Shown piece after piece: positions 48,121 through 58,748 of a DNA stretch of 64,000 bases. Location: the NCBI GenBank assembly GCA_034440575.1, contig JAOTOL010001548.1, positions 470,001-534,000 of the forward strand. Direction: 5' to 3'. Position numbers and translations under genes: made by a program. This DNA is from Imbricaverruca yamaguchii (lineage: Eukaryota; Arthropoda; Thecostraca; Neoverrucidae). Under the pieces are notes generated by a model, which made no database searches, had not been told where the DNA came from, and saw only the letters and a program-made list of their open reading frames with translations. Numbering within the stretch: position 1 is the first letter of the stretch; every line of letters begins with the position of its first letter.

Positions 48121-48269
48121 CACTGGCGAGATGGAGTTGAGCGCGTTGGACGTGCCGTGCAGCCGATGCTCGGGAGTGGCCGTGCTCCTCAGGCTGGCGC
48201 TCGGCGAGGCGCCGGCGCTGGCCGTGCTGCAGCACACGACGCTGCTCATTGGCGGACGGGGAGGCACCA
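48121..48269 (-). CDS. Candidate exon, possibly Shab C-terminal tail
   Basis: On minus, 149 bp between an acceptor-like CAG (exon starts 48269) and a strong donor (GTG|GTGAGT, last base 48121). The frame gives PPRPPMSSVVCCSTASAGAS, then PSASLRSTATPEHRLHG and TSNALNSISPV. This Ser/Ala-rich composition differs from the 13-bp repeat beside it and suits a channel's cytoplasmic tail. Entry phase 1 fits the Kv2 exon donor at 62365; exit phase 0 fits 40439. The acceptor sits at the edge of the minisatellite and lacks a long pyrimidine tract, so the exon could begin instead after the CAG ending ATGAGCAG, with a different phase. Confidence 0.4.
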
Positions 48270-48480
48270 CTGGACCGCACCACTGGGCCGCACCACTGGG
48301 CCGCACCACTGGGCGGCACCACTGGGAGGCACCACTGGGCCGCACCACTGGGCCGCACCACTGGGCCGCACCACTGGGCCTCACCACTGGGCCGCACCAC
48401 TGGGCCGCACCACTGGGCCGCACCACTGGGCCGCACCACTGGGCCGCACCACTGGGCCGCACCACTGGGCCGCACCACTC
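48262..48480 (+). repeat. 13-bp minisatellite
   Basis: About 16 copies of GGCCGCACCACTG. Because 13 is not a multiple of three and the unit lacks stops, every frame is open in both directions, giving spurious 200-residue frames. Confidence 0.95.
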
Positions 48481-48489
48481 GCAGCACGG

Positions 48490-50744
48490 CCGGCTCGCCA
48501 ACCATGCATTGCTTCGTATTGAAGGACGAGGCAACGAATAGCACTCCGCTTGGCTAAGTGGAAGTGCAGGTATCCCGACAGGCTGTGCGCAATTCGGCGA
48601 TGCAAAATTTAATGCAAAACCATCGTTGCTATGACTGGTTAAGGGCAATGGAAGCCAGCCTTAGAGCATTGTAACGTTAGTCATAAGGTACTAAATGAGA
48701 GTATGTGCGGCTGAACGCGCTCAAAATTACTCCGACTCAAGCGATGTCCAGCTAGCTCACATTCGCATACTCACCAGAGGTGCTGTTGGCTGTTGGTACG
48801 ATCCGGTGTCCACGCATTTCTTCCGTCCACCTTCGTGGCGCTGGTCGCATCACCCTCGCTACTTGCTTTGTTCTCTGAGAAAACAAAACGAGATGTGGCT
48901 GCGACAAAAGCGTCGTGTACAACTGCGGTTGGTTAGCAGTGAAAGGTACGGTACGTGTGCTGCATGATGTCCCATATGGTCCGGAAGTCATTTTGCATAC
49001 CTGTGGGGCGTCTAACGATCTGTGCCATCAAATTAGCACGATCTATTTTGAAATAAACCTGAACGATAACCGACTCCCTCTCAGAAATGCAGCAACTGAT
49101 CATCGTGATGCGCCAGCTGTACTGGAGAGTTCAAGCTAGTCATGCATGCCAGGCTTGTTGGAAAATATGGCCGAAACACCTGTAATGCCACACAAATATT
49201 TCATTTCAGCTTCAGGGTCAAGTAGAGATGTGCAATAGCTCAACCTTAGTCCAGACATACTAGCATTTACTCTTGCGCCAAACAAATATGGACTCATGTA
49301 TATACGTGTATATGTCTGTGTATACGCATATATGTCCGTGCCATAGGCATGTACATACAAGTACATGCCTGTGTCCTGGGCATATACATGTCTATGTATG
49401 TGTTATAGGCATCTTCCTACCCCTGTTAGGTGCGTGTATGCCATGATGAACAGGAGCACATGGTTGACACAGTAATTCATAATATTTGCAAACAAATATT
49501 TACCCAATGGGGGTGTCCTTACTTGCGTGACGAGAGGCTAACAATAGTGACACTATGCCACAATGTGTGGTGTTGGGATATTTATATTGTTTCACCGATC
49601 AAGATGTTGGAGCACAAAACGGTTGACGGCTACTTCTGCGGTCGTTGTCAGACGCTTTGTGCTGGGTAGATTGATTGGACGTCGTTTCTACCGAGCAGTA
49701 TGCATGGGATCCGTTTAACGTTGATGCAATTCGAGCCGAGTTACGAGATGAGAAGAAAGACGTTTTACTTCCGTTGCTATTTGTATGGCAGGTTTTGAAT
49801 TTGATCAGTGGAATTTGATCTGTGAGTGTAATCTGATCAGGCTTGGATGTCTTGCTCAAGATGCTTAGGTATGTTCTCCATTTTGGTATGTTATTCCAGC
49901 GCTACCAACCACTTTGGTTTGGTAATCACTTTGGAAGTCCATGACGATGACCTTTATCATTCTCGGATCTATGTTTGCTGCGTTGAAAGGTTCATGACAA
50001 CAGCGATATCTCTGAAGGCATTTCTGATAAACCACGGCAATCTGTAGGATCCGTGCCATAAACACCACTCGGAGCAGTCTTCAGAAGATGACAGCACCAC
50101 TATCCGACGCACAAGAGCCGATCCAGGGTGGACGGGGCCAAATAAGTATTTGCCCCCCCCCCCACAAAACACATGGCTATCATGGCACAGACAGATATTG
50201 AAGCAACTGACCAATGCTGACAAAGAGCGACCAACGAGCAGTCACCGTCCATTATGCAAATATATACAAAAACCCACATTTACATGATGTAACATTGCAT
50301 AGCGAATCAATCTCTAACAGGGCAAGCAATGTCTTTGGCGCTAAATATCGTCATTGCTCATGAATATAAAGTGGTGCAACTTATTCATGGCAAAGCTCGA
50401 GTCAAATGCAATAGCTGTCAAACGCACGGCTAGCCAGTCGGCGTCGGAAGCCAGCACATACATTTCAATATTGATCGCTGCAAAATGCGCTAGTCAGTGA
50501 GTTCATTCTGATTATTGAATCCAGCTGTGAAACTTACAACTAAGATTTTGGTAAAGAATAGCAAAGTAATAGCAAAGTATGTATAAATTATTACAGGTTG
50601 TTGACGCAGTTGATGCAATAGTTGCTTTGCATGGCTTTTAGCTTATGAGTGCGAAAATTCATGAGTATGTGGTGTGTCGAACCACTGTGGTTCCGAACTG
50701 TCGTTCGTTGCGGTCGGGCGCTCGTGTAGGCGTGGCGTGATCGG
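48490..50744. other. No gene recognised
   Basis: Short frames on both strands. A minus frame at 49969-50223 is protein-like in parts but has no domain. A TATACG/GTATATG-rich patch is at 49298-49400 and a poly-C run at 50152-50163. Confidence 0.35.
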
Positions 50745-51220
50745 AGCCGACCAATCGGCGCCGACCGGGGCGGACGGCTGGCGGGACGGACAGCTAGCGG
50801 GGCTAGCGGGGCGGACGGCTGACGGGGCGGACAGCTAGCGGGGCGGACAGCTAGCGGGGCGGACGGCGTGCGGGGCGGACAGTTAGCGGGGCGGACAGCT
50901 AGCGGGGCGGACGGCGTGCGGGGCGGACAGCTAGCGGGGCGGACGGCGTGCGGGGCGGACGGCGTGCGGGGCGGACGGCTGACGGGGCGGACAGCTAGCG
51001 GGGCGGACGGCTGACGGGCGGACGGCTAGCGGGACGGACAGCAAGCGGAGCGGACGGCGTGCAGGGCGGACGGCTAGCGGGGCGGACGGCTGACGGGGCG
51101 GACAGCTAGCGGGGCGGACGGCTGACGGGGCGGACGGCTGGCGGGGCGGACAGCTAGCGGGGCGGACGGCTAGCGGGGCTAGCGGGGCGGACTGCTGACG
51201 AGCGGACGGCTAGCGGGGCA
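50745..51220 (+). repeat. 16-bp GC-rich minisatellite
   Basis: About 28 units of GGGGCGGACAGCTAGC, with variants ending GGCTAGC, GGCTGACG and GGCGTGC. The unit has a GGGGCGG core and the palindrome GCTAGC. The array is far richer in GC than its surroundings. Confidence 0.95.
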
Positions 51221-51349
51221 CGACGAGCTGCTTGAAACTGTATGGACTGCACAGCCAAGGAGTCAACACGTGAACCACTTCAGCGATTGTTGGCGCAAAA
51301 TGTGAACTGCTTCAGCAGTGATGGTTGGTGCAAAGTGCGAGCTGCTTGA

Positions 51350-51353
<4 letters not shown>

Positions 51354-51387
<34 letters not shown>
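51354..51387. repeat. (TA)n
   Basis: A TA run of about 34 bp. Confidence 0.9.
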
Positions 51388-51388
<1 letters not shown>

Positions 51389-52649
51389 TTTATCACTGAC
51401 GTTAATTACCCATTAATGAATTTGTTGATGATAATCACTTCGGTAAGTGCACACATGGATGTTGATTTCCATGTTTTAAGAGGGTGTCCCTCAGTGCCCC
51501 CGATAGCGTAGGGCCTACGAGGGTTAGGTGGAAAAATAGCGTGAATACTCCATCAAGTCCGCCAATAACTTTAAATCAAGACTCATGTGTACTCATGCTT
51601 GTCCGCACAGGAATATATGTGACAAGGCATAGGACGCAGATGGTTCTAATCAGTTCAAACTGCAGGATAGTTTAAAATGAACATTTGACATCTTCTCATC
51701 ATTGCGAATGATTTTTGAGACGATATGAAAAGTAGTGAGAAGTATAGCCATCGTTTATATCAGCACCTGCTGCTGCAACCTATAGACGTGAAATTTGCTC
51801 AGTTCGATGCGCCTTTGTGATTATGGCTGCCGGTCCAATGGCAATGCATTCTCATAATTTCATGAACTGTTAGGCGTCAGACGCAATGTTAATGCGGACG
51901 TCGATGGGATCTCCAGAGAAGAAAGAAAACAAGCAGGTTCCTGATGCCGTTCAAGAAGTTTGAAATATGCGCAGGCGACAAGCGCGACCGGATGCTCACT
52001 ATTGTATGCGCGAAGAATATAGTTACTATTTATGAAAGTCTGTCTCCACAAAGTATCATACGAAGTGCATTCATTAAAGTTAGCTTGCCTTCAAACATCA
52101 ACTTCATTGCGACTTATAGTGATATATTACGCATATTGTTATTTTGCGTATTACCTTCTGGAACTATTTTCTTGATCTGCATACGCCAAAGTCGGTGGAC
52201 TGCCGGCGGCGTCGGCCGCCTCCCGCGGCCCGCCGCTGATAGCCCCGCCATTCATGGCATGGCGGGGCGCGGAACCGTTCCCTGTACGTCAATGGACCTC
52301 GATGCCAAAGTTACAGGCAATTTTTCGTATTTAAAAGCATAGGTGATGTGCCTAACATGAGTTCCGCCACCATTCGAGTTCAGAACAACAGGTCTCCTCG
52401 ACATTGTTTAAGAGCATTACGCTTGTTGGCGTTGAATGGAAAGAATGCATCTCCATCCGATAAGTTATCATGCATAATTTTAGCGTGATAGAACCGATGG
52501 TACCTGGTATTGATCAAGGCTGGAACTTAATTTATGTCGCGTCGCCATTCGGCGGCCCTTCAGACCTTCTGGGCAGCACCTATCGGCGCTTGACGTGCAT
52601 CGAAGTATGCCAGAACCCCAATAATGCCCGAAAGCTTCTTGTGAAATGG
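51388..52649. other. No gene recognised
   Basis: Plus frame 51944-52342 and smaller frames show no recognisable domain. A GC-rich palindrome-like patch is at 52200-52270 (CCGCGGCCCGCCG...CGCCATTCATGGCATGGCGGGG). Confidence 0.3.
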
Positions 52650-53385
52650 TGAAAAATGACAGGGTTAGATACATATATAAAAGTCGTGGAGTGTCACATC
52701 AGAACGCAGCTAATTTTATGTCGGTTTATTTGAGAATATTGGAAATTAATTCCGTAATGTAGAACACCTGATAATCAATTCAAAGGAATACAATGTCATA
52801 ATTCGAAACACAAATCTTGGACTTGAATGCAAAAATGGCAGGGTTATATATCCATAAAAGTAGTCAATTATGACATAAGAAGGCAGCTGAATTTATGCCA
52901 GTTTACTTGAGACCATTGGAACTTTATTCCCTTACGTAGAATATCTGATATACAATATAAAAGAGTGCAGGGTGATAATTCGAGACAAATCCTGGAACTG
53001 AGTGGAAATATGACAGGGCTATATATCTATAAAAGTAGTCGGGTATGGGATCAGAAGGCAGCTGATTTTATGCCGGTTTACCTTGGACCATTGGAAATAA
53101 ATTCGCTAATGTAGAATATCTGATATTCAATTTATCAGAACACAATGCGATAATTTGGGACACAAATTCTCTAATTGAGTGCAAAAGAGACAGCGTTTGA
53201 CCTTCATGGAAGTTATTCAAGATGATATCAAAATCCAGGACGTTCGGTTTTCGTTTTATGAAGAACATTATGAAGAACATTGGAAATTGTGAACACATTA
53301 CACGGCAGATGTATGGCGCGTTTGCATTACAAGATGTTGGGTGGCCAAGTACTCCCATTTCACTTTAAGTGCAAAGTGACAGGGT
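52650..53385 (+). repeat. ~177-bp satellite-like tandem repeat (about 4 units)
   Basis: The marker TGACAGGGTTA recurs at about 52657, 52836, 53011, 53188 and 53377, spacing 175-189 bp. Each unit also has TATAAAAGTAGTC, AGAAGGCAGCTGATTTTATG, CCGGTTTA, ACCATTGGAAAT and GTAGAATATCTGATA blocks. The last unit is the most diverged. AT-rich and non-coding. Confidence 0.85.
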
Positions 53386-54770
53386 GAAATGATATGATAA
53401 TAAAACGTCCGGGTTGGCTACATGCGCCGGCAGCTTTTGCCCGTGCTAGCAACTAAGAGGGACGTGGAGAGTATGCTAAAACGACTGTGAGTTTCATGAA
53501 AGATAGAACTGGGCTACTCTATGCCGACCAGTCAGTTGTGCTCCGCACCTTCGCGCGATGATTGCCTTGGATATAGCAGTGTTCATTGATTGATGTCTGA
53601 CATGTGTCCCTTGGGGAAAAAATAGGCATTGATGGTCCCATGGTGATTACCGCGAATTTCAATAATCACGGAGAATTTTAATCATTTTATCACCAACGTA
53701 TCTGATTTTCGTCTGAATGTGATGTGAAGAGGTTATCTGAATTCCTCAACATGCAACGAATAGGTAGGTATTTGGTATGTGATGCACATCCGTACAAAGT
53801 AGCCTCCCTCAATCATGCTGCTATGCAGTTCAAACAGCGAATAAATATGAAGCTTTGTCTATATTCATAGGCCCTGTGAGTGATACTGAAGTCTTCAAAT
53901 GAGTAAATGCAGAAACTGCGGCTGTATCATTAGTTTTACTGGTTTAATCCTCAGAGTTCCTCGCACGCCCCGAAATTGACATTTACTGGTGTATTAGAAG
54001 GCATAAGACAGCCGATATTTTCTTAACTATTGATTTTTCGAAGACATTGCGTTGGTCCAATCGACTCAGCTTGTCGAGTCGATCAAAAAGAGATACTATT
54101 TGATCCACTTATCTTTATTGGTTCTCACAGCCAATATGGCGCCGCATGACGAAAACGGTCTTTTTCAAACGCATTTTGAGAAAAAAATGCCTTTTGTCCA
54201 GCGATCTAATTTTTATGCCAAATTGTTAGGCACATATCAAGGCAAAATAAAGACCGTAGCCATTTTTAATAATACCACTTATAAAATTATCGACAAAGAT
54301 TAATGGCCATGCCGTGCCTCTTGGCCAGTCCAATTTTTGTGCTCACCATAAAGTATCAATAAATAATTTGCTTAACTTTCAAAATGTCAAAATAAAGTGG
54401 TCTAAATACGAATATTGTTTCGTGTTGAATATGGTGTTCCTTACTTTAGCCTGAATGAGCTTGGTGGTTTGTATAAAATTTCCCCTCCCACCAACCGCCG
54501 CATACCGAGGAGAATCTGGTTGAGTCCGTTCTCAATCAAGGCAAGTGGACGTCAGACTATCAGTCGATGGGCCCTGCATGACCGACACAATCGATCCGCC
54601 ACTGAACTTCAATAACCAATCAACCAGCCAACCAACCACTGAAAGTCCTCGAGCGGCAGCAGGCTCGACCATATAGCTGTCATCCGTGACAGACCATATC
54701 TGATATGCGTAACCGACAATACCTGTCATCCATTACCGGCAATACCTGTCATCCGTAACCGACAATATCT
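53386..54770. other. No gene recognised
   Basis: The plus frame 54052-54303 (MVQSTQLVESIKKRYYLIHL...) has no recognisable domain. Otherwise short frames only. Confidence 0.3.
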
Positions 54771-54774
54771 GTCA

Positions 54775-55405
54775 TCACACAAGCTATGCTCCGGTATCTG
54801 ACACACATGCTAGCCATGTTCCATTATGCAACATACGTGCTAGCAATGTAATACATACGTGACAAACGTGCTAGTCATACTCCAGCATGTGATACGCGTG
54901 GTTGCTATGTTCTAGTATGTGACACATGTGCTAGCCATGTTCCAGTATGTGACACACGTGCTAGCCATGTTCCAACATGTGACACACATGTTAGCTATGC
55001 TCCAGCATGTGACACGCGTCCTAGCCATGTTCCAGTTTGTGACATACATGTTAGTCATGTTCCAGTATGTGATACTCGTGCTAGCCATGCTCCAGTATGT
55101 GGCACACATGCTATATATGTTCCAGTATAGGACACATGTGCTAGCCATGTTATAGTGTGTGACACACGTGCTAGCCGTGTTCCAGTATGTGGCACACATG
55201 CTAGCTATGTATACGATACATGTGCTAGCCATGTTATGGTGTGTGGCACACGTGCTAGCCATGTTCCAGTACGTGGCACACGTGCTAGCCATGTTCCAGT
55301 ACGTGGCACACATGCTAGCCATGTTCCAGTACGTGGCACATATGCTAGCCATGTTCCAGTACGTGACACACGTGCTAGCCATGTTCCAGTGTGTAACACA
55401 CGTGC
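54775..55405 (+). repeat. 30-bp minisatellite
   Basis: About 20 units of GACACACGTGCTAGCCATGT TCCAGTATGT. Since 30 is ten codons, frames stay open on both strands over more than 100 codons. Units on the right are the most uniform. Confidence 0.95.
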
Positions 55406-55729
55406 GTCGCGCAGATCAGGTTTCACCGAAGTCTCGCAACACTGAAGAAGCGACATACAGCTTTCGCTACTAATCCCATCATAAATGCACGCATAGACTT
55501 CAACTATCATGGCTCTTAGTGATCAGACAATGAAAAAGCACGACTGAATCAAAATGGAACCCAATTCGAACGTGAGATTGCTTGTCAGAAGAAATAAAGC
55601 CATTAACCCACTCATTCTCTGGGGAGGGGTATCCTTTTACGTCAATCCCCTGAGGTTTTCCGTGGAGAGTAAAGAAACGGCGTAAAAATGCAGGATAAAA
55701 GTAAAATGCATGAACGTCAAAGCGATGCA

Positions 55730-56960
55730 ATTAAAACAGTCAGAAATGGAACGGATAAAAAGTTCAAAGTACATTAGTCAGAAGTGATAAAACTTAAATG
55801 AAATAAAATGAATGTGACTAAAATTAAAAGTAAAAAATATTATCATGATAAAAGTGGAATGGACAAAATGTCGCAGGGCCAAAAGTAATCGAATGGAGAC
55901 AAATCTAAGGAAAACAACATAAATGGAAAAAGTCAAACGGACTATGAGTTGAAAGCATAAACGTCGAAAAGAAGAAATGTCAACCGGATAAAATGTGAAA
56001 AAAAAGACAAAACGCTGAAGGGATAAAGGTATAATGACAACAATCAAACCAACTCAAATTCGAAAGGATACAGGCGGAATGGGAGCAGGTCAAACGCAAT
56101 GAAAGTCGAGATGTTAAATGTCAAAACGATAAATTTCAAACGACGAAACAATAAAATCGAAAGAGCAAAAGTCGAATAGTAAGAGGAAAGGGAATGGTAC
56201 TGACAAATGGAACTGGATGTGGCGGTACCGGGGAATGAGACCGGGGAACTAACGGAGGTAAACCGTCAGGGAGCCAATGTAATTTGAGACTGGCCAATGT
56301 AATCTGAGAACGGAGCTGAAAGAAGATATTGTGAAGCAGGATCGGAGAGCGGGACCGGGGTACAGGAATTGTGAAGGGAGCTATGGGAACAGCATTGGGT
56401 AGTTCGATACAGAACGGAACCATGGAATGGAACCAGAGAACCAGTCTGACTGTAGGTTCCCCTTTTCACGTTGAATAGCGATGGGGAAGTGGAGCGTGAT
56501 CTGAAACTATTACACAATGCACGGAAGAGGGACAGCAGTGCGACCCACCACATCGCAATGGGGGCAGAAACAGCGTAGGTGGTGAAAACCAACACCAGGG
56601 AAGGACATAGTGGTGACGAAGATCAGGTAACTGGATCGGAAACCGGGAAACGGAAACGAAGAACGAGACCGGGATATGGCTGGAACTAGGAAACGGAATC
56701 GCGACATGGGCTTGGCAGAGCGAATTGGTAATGGGTGCTGGAAAAACAGCAATGAAGAAAAAGTGTCCGGGTCAAATAGTGGAGAATGACGCAACAGAAC
56801 AGAACCAAGGACGGAAATGAGACCAAAGGATCTAAAGCAACACATCAAATTTAAAATGATACAATAGTACCTGCAGGGTCTGGGCATGGCATTATGGAAC
56901 CAGACCGGAACATGTCAACGGAGCAAGAAACTGGGGAACTCGCCGGAAAACTGCATCTGC
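55730..56960 (+). repeat. Purine-rich decayed simple repeat
   Basis: The plus strand is strongly purine-rich for over 1.2 kb. At first the words GATAAAAGTCAAA and AAATGTCAAACG recur irregularly. From about 56190 the words GGAACCGGGGAAC and GGAATGGAACC take over. I read it as a much-diverged ~12-bp tandem repeat. Minus-strand frames through it are Ser/Phe/Pro-rich and not supported as genes. Confidence 0.55.
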
Positions 56961-57524
56961 AAGTTCTGGCTCGGATGAAAACTACATCCTATCTAAGCTT
57001 CAAACCGACTGCATCGATCCAATCTGGTTCGCCTTCGATCTCCCTTGCCACACTCAATCTGTTTGCGTAGTTGACGAGCAGGAGCGCCGTCACATTTCCA
57101 GACCATTTCCCAACCTAATTGGCCTGTTTCAGAGATCCTCTCGCGGCCCCTGCTGTTCCATTTGTTTCATAATGACGTCTCCCAGTCACAGATAAGGAGT
57201 ACGACGTGGTGTACTACGATGACGTTACTCGAATTTTTGTCGCTGGCAAAAGAGATTCCCTCCCGCATCTAATAGCTTCGTTAGAGCTCCAACTCTTGTT
57301 GGTCTCGATCATTGGTTTCATCATCATGTCCGAAAAGTACCTATCATACAACTGAAATCGTTGTCCTTGGTCGTCGTCGAAATTGTCGCGGTATGTCTCA
57401 CATCACTATAATCTTCATAGGCGACCCAATCCTTGAGCACCTCACAGTGATACATTTTATGTGAATTTCGACAAGCATCTCACGTGGGATGTTCATGTGT
57501 AATATTATCCCCAAAGTGTAAAGG
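56961..57524. other. No gene recognised
   Basis: Balanced composition with short frames. It might hold further upstream parts of the LINE remnant at 57525, but I could not see them. Confidence 0.3.
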
Positions 57525-58010
57525 TATCCCCAATGGACTGTCCCACGTGCGTTATTGCATTTCATCCAGCCAACTTCCAATCATCGTCAACGCCCTGGTC
57601 ATTTCTCATGTCCGTTACTGCTTGGCAGTCTTTGACAAATGCTCTCAGACATGAATTAATCTTCGGGAAATTCAAAATTTTGCTATATATGCCATTTCGG
57701 CCAGGCGCAAATTTGATAACATAACGGATGTGCGAGATAAATTAGGCTGGCCCGCTGTCCGTCAGCTGTACGAACGGCACACTACCAACTTCGTGCATCG
57801 GCTTAGATCTACCGGTGAAACCACAGGCTCTTGCCTATCACCTCAAGGACAGCCTTCAGCTCCGCTCCCTTAACACCCTCTGGAACACTGATCTGGCGCT
57901 TCCACACATGAGGACTGATGCTGGTAAGCGTCATCTGCATTACCTGGTGGTACTTTGGCACAGCGTCCGCCATCTTGAAGTTCGTCACTTGAGTGTGATC
58001 TGATTTAAGC
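57525..58010 (+). pseudogene. LINE reverse-transcriptase C-terminal fragment
   Basis: The plus-strand frame reads PNGLSHVRYCISSSQLPIIV, then ALVISHVRYCLAVFDKCSQT and a stop (TGA near 57652). In the same frame it continues EIQNFAIYAISARRKFDNIT, DVRDKLGWPAVRQLYERHTT and NFVHRLRSTGE. A frameshift near 57820 leads to RSLNTLWNTDLALPHMRTDA, GKRHLHYLVVLWHSV and the end near 58001. The SHVRYCLAVF-like box, the RRKFDxITD box and a tail resembling GKRxFxYRxxxLWNxLP are typical of the region after the RT fingers and palm of non-LTR elements (Jockey/CR1-type). It is a different family from the LINE at 31565. Confidence 0.7.
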
Positions 58011-58694
58011 GGGCAGTATGCGATTTTTTGTGTGGTCTGAATTGATTTCATTGCATGTCTTCATATTGCTCCAATCTTTTTTAGTTTATACGCCTATGCT
58101 TAGGTCTGTAACATGACCGACCTTTCGAATTCACACGGCGCCGAGATTAGCCCCATATATTTTGGGATGGCGCTTTAATGGTACAATGCAATACATTAGT
58201 TCGGATTGTTCTAGTTCATGATGTGGTACTGCTTTTTAGCATCAACATGTAGCCGCAATTGCAATTTTATTTTCTGATCAGACCTTTGCTGGTCCGATCC
58301 GGCTGGCTTTATTTGTCCAGGTTGTAGGCAAGTTCGGTTTGCATGGCAGTGATAGCCCGGTGTTAATCTAGCTCCGCGATAACTGGTTTGTAAGCCTAAT
58401 AGCTTCTCCAAATTCGCCAGCATTCACTGCCGTTGTATTAATCCGGCTGATAGTTAACCAAACGGAGACAACCATTTGAACAGTTGGTGCGTTCCACCAC
58501 AGATCGACCAATGCACTTCCCCCATAAAGACTACCCAGTGTAGGGTAGTCTTTGGCTCTGAGCACGGCTGTACAAATTTTAGCCTGATAAGGCCAAAGGC
58601 TTTTGAACCATATCTTCCGGCATTGTTTTTAGGTCAAATAACATAGGTTGGTTTGACGATGGATATCTTATCAATAAGAAACGGAAAAGGTGAC

Positions 58695-58748
<54 letters not shown>

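Noticed and set aside
47819..48648. Frames over 200 codons on both strands
   Set aside because: The 13-bp repeat lacks stops, so all frames stay open; only the non-repeat 149 bp on minus looks coding.
50745..51220. CRISPR-like or ribosomal spacer array
   Set aside because: Units are contiguous with no unique spacers, and no rRNA gene is near.
52200..52270. Terminator-like GC hairpin
   Set aside because: Bacterial-type terminators do not apply to this DNA and no adjacent gene supports a role.
54912..55473. Met/Phe/Gln-rich and Trp/Asn/Met-rich repeat proteins
   Set aside because: 30-bp minisatellite read on each strand.
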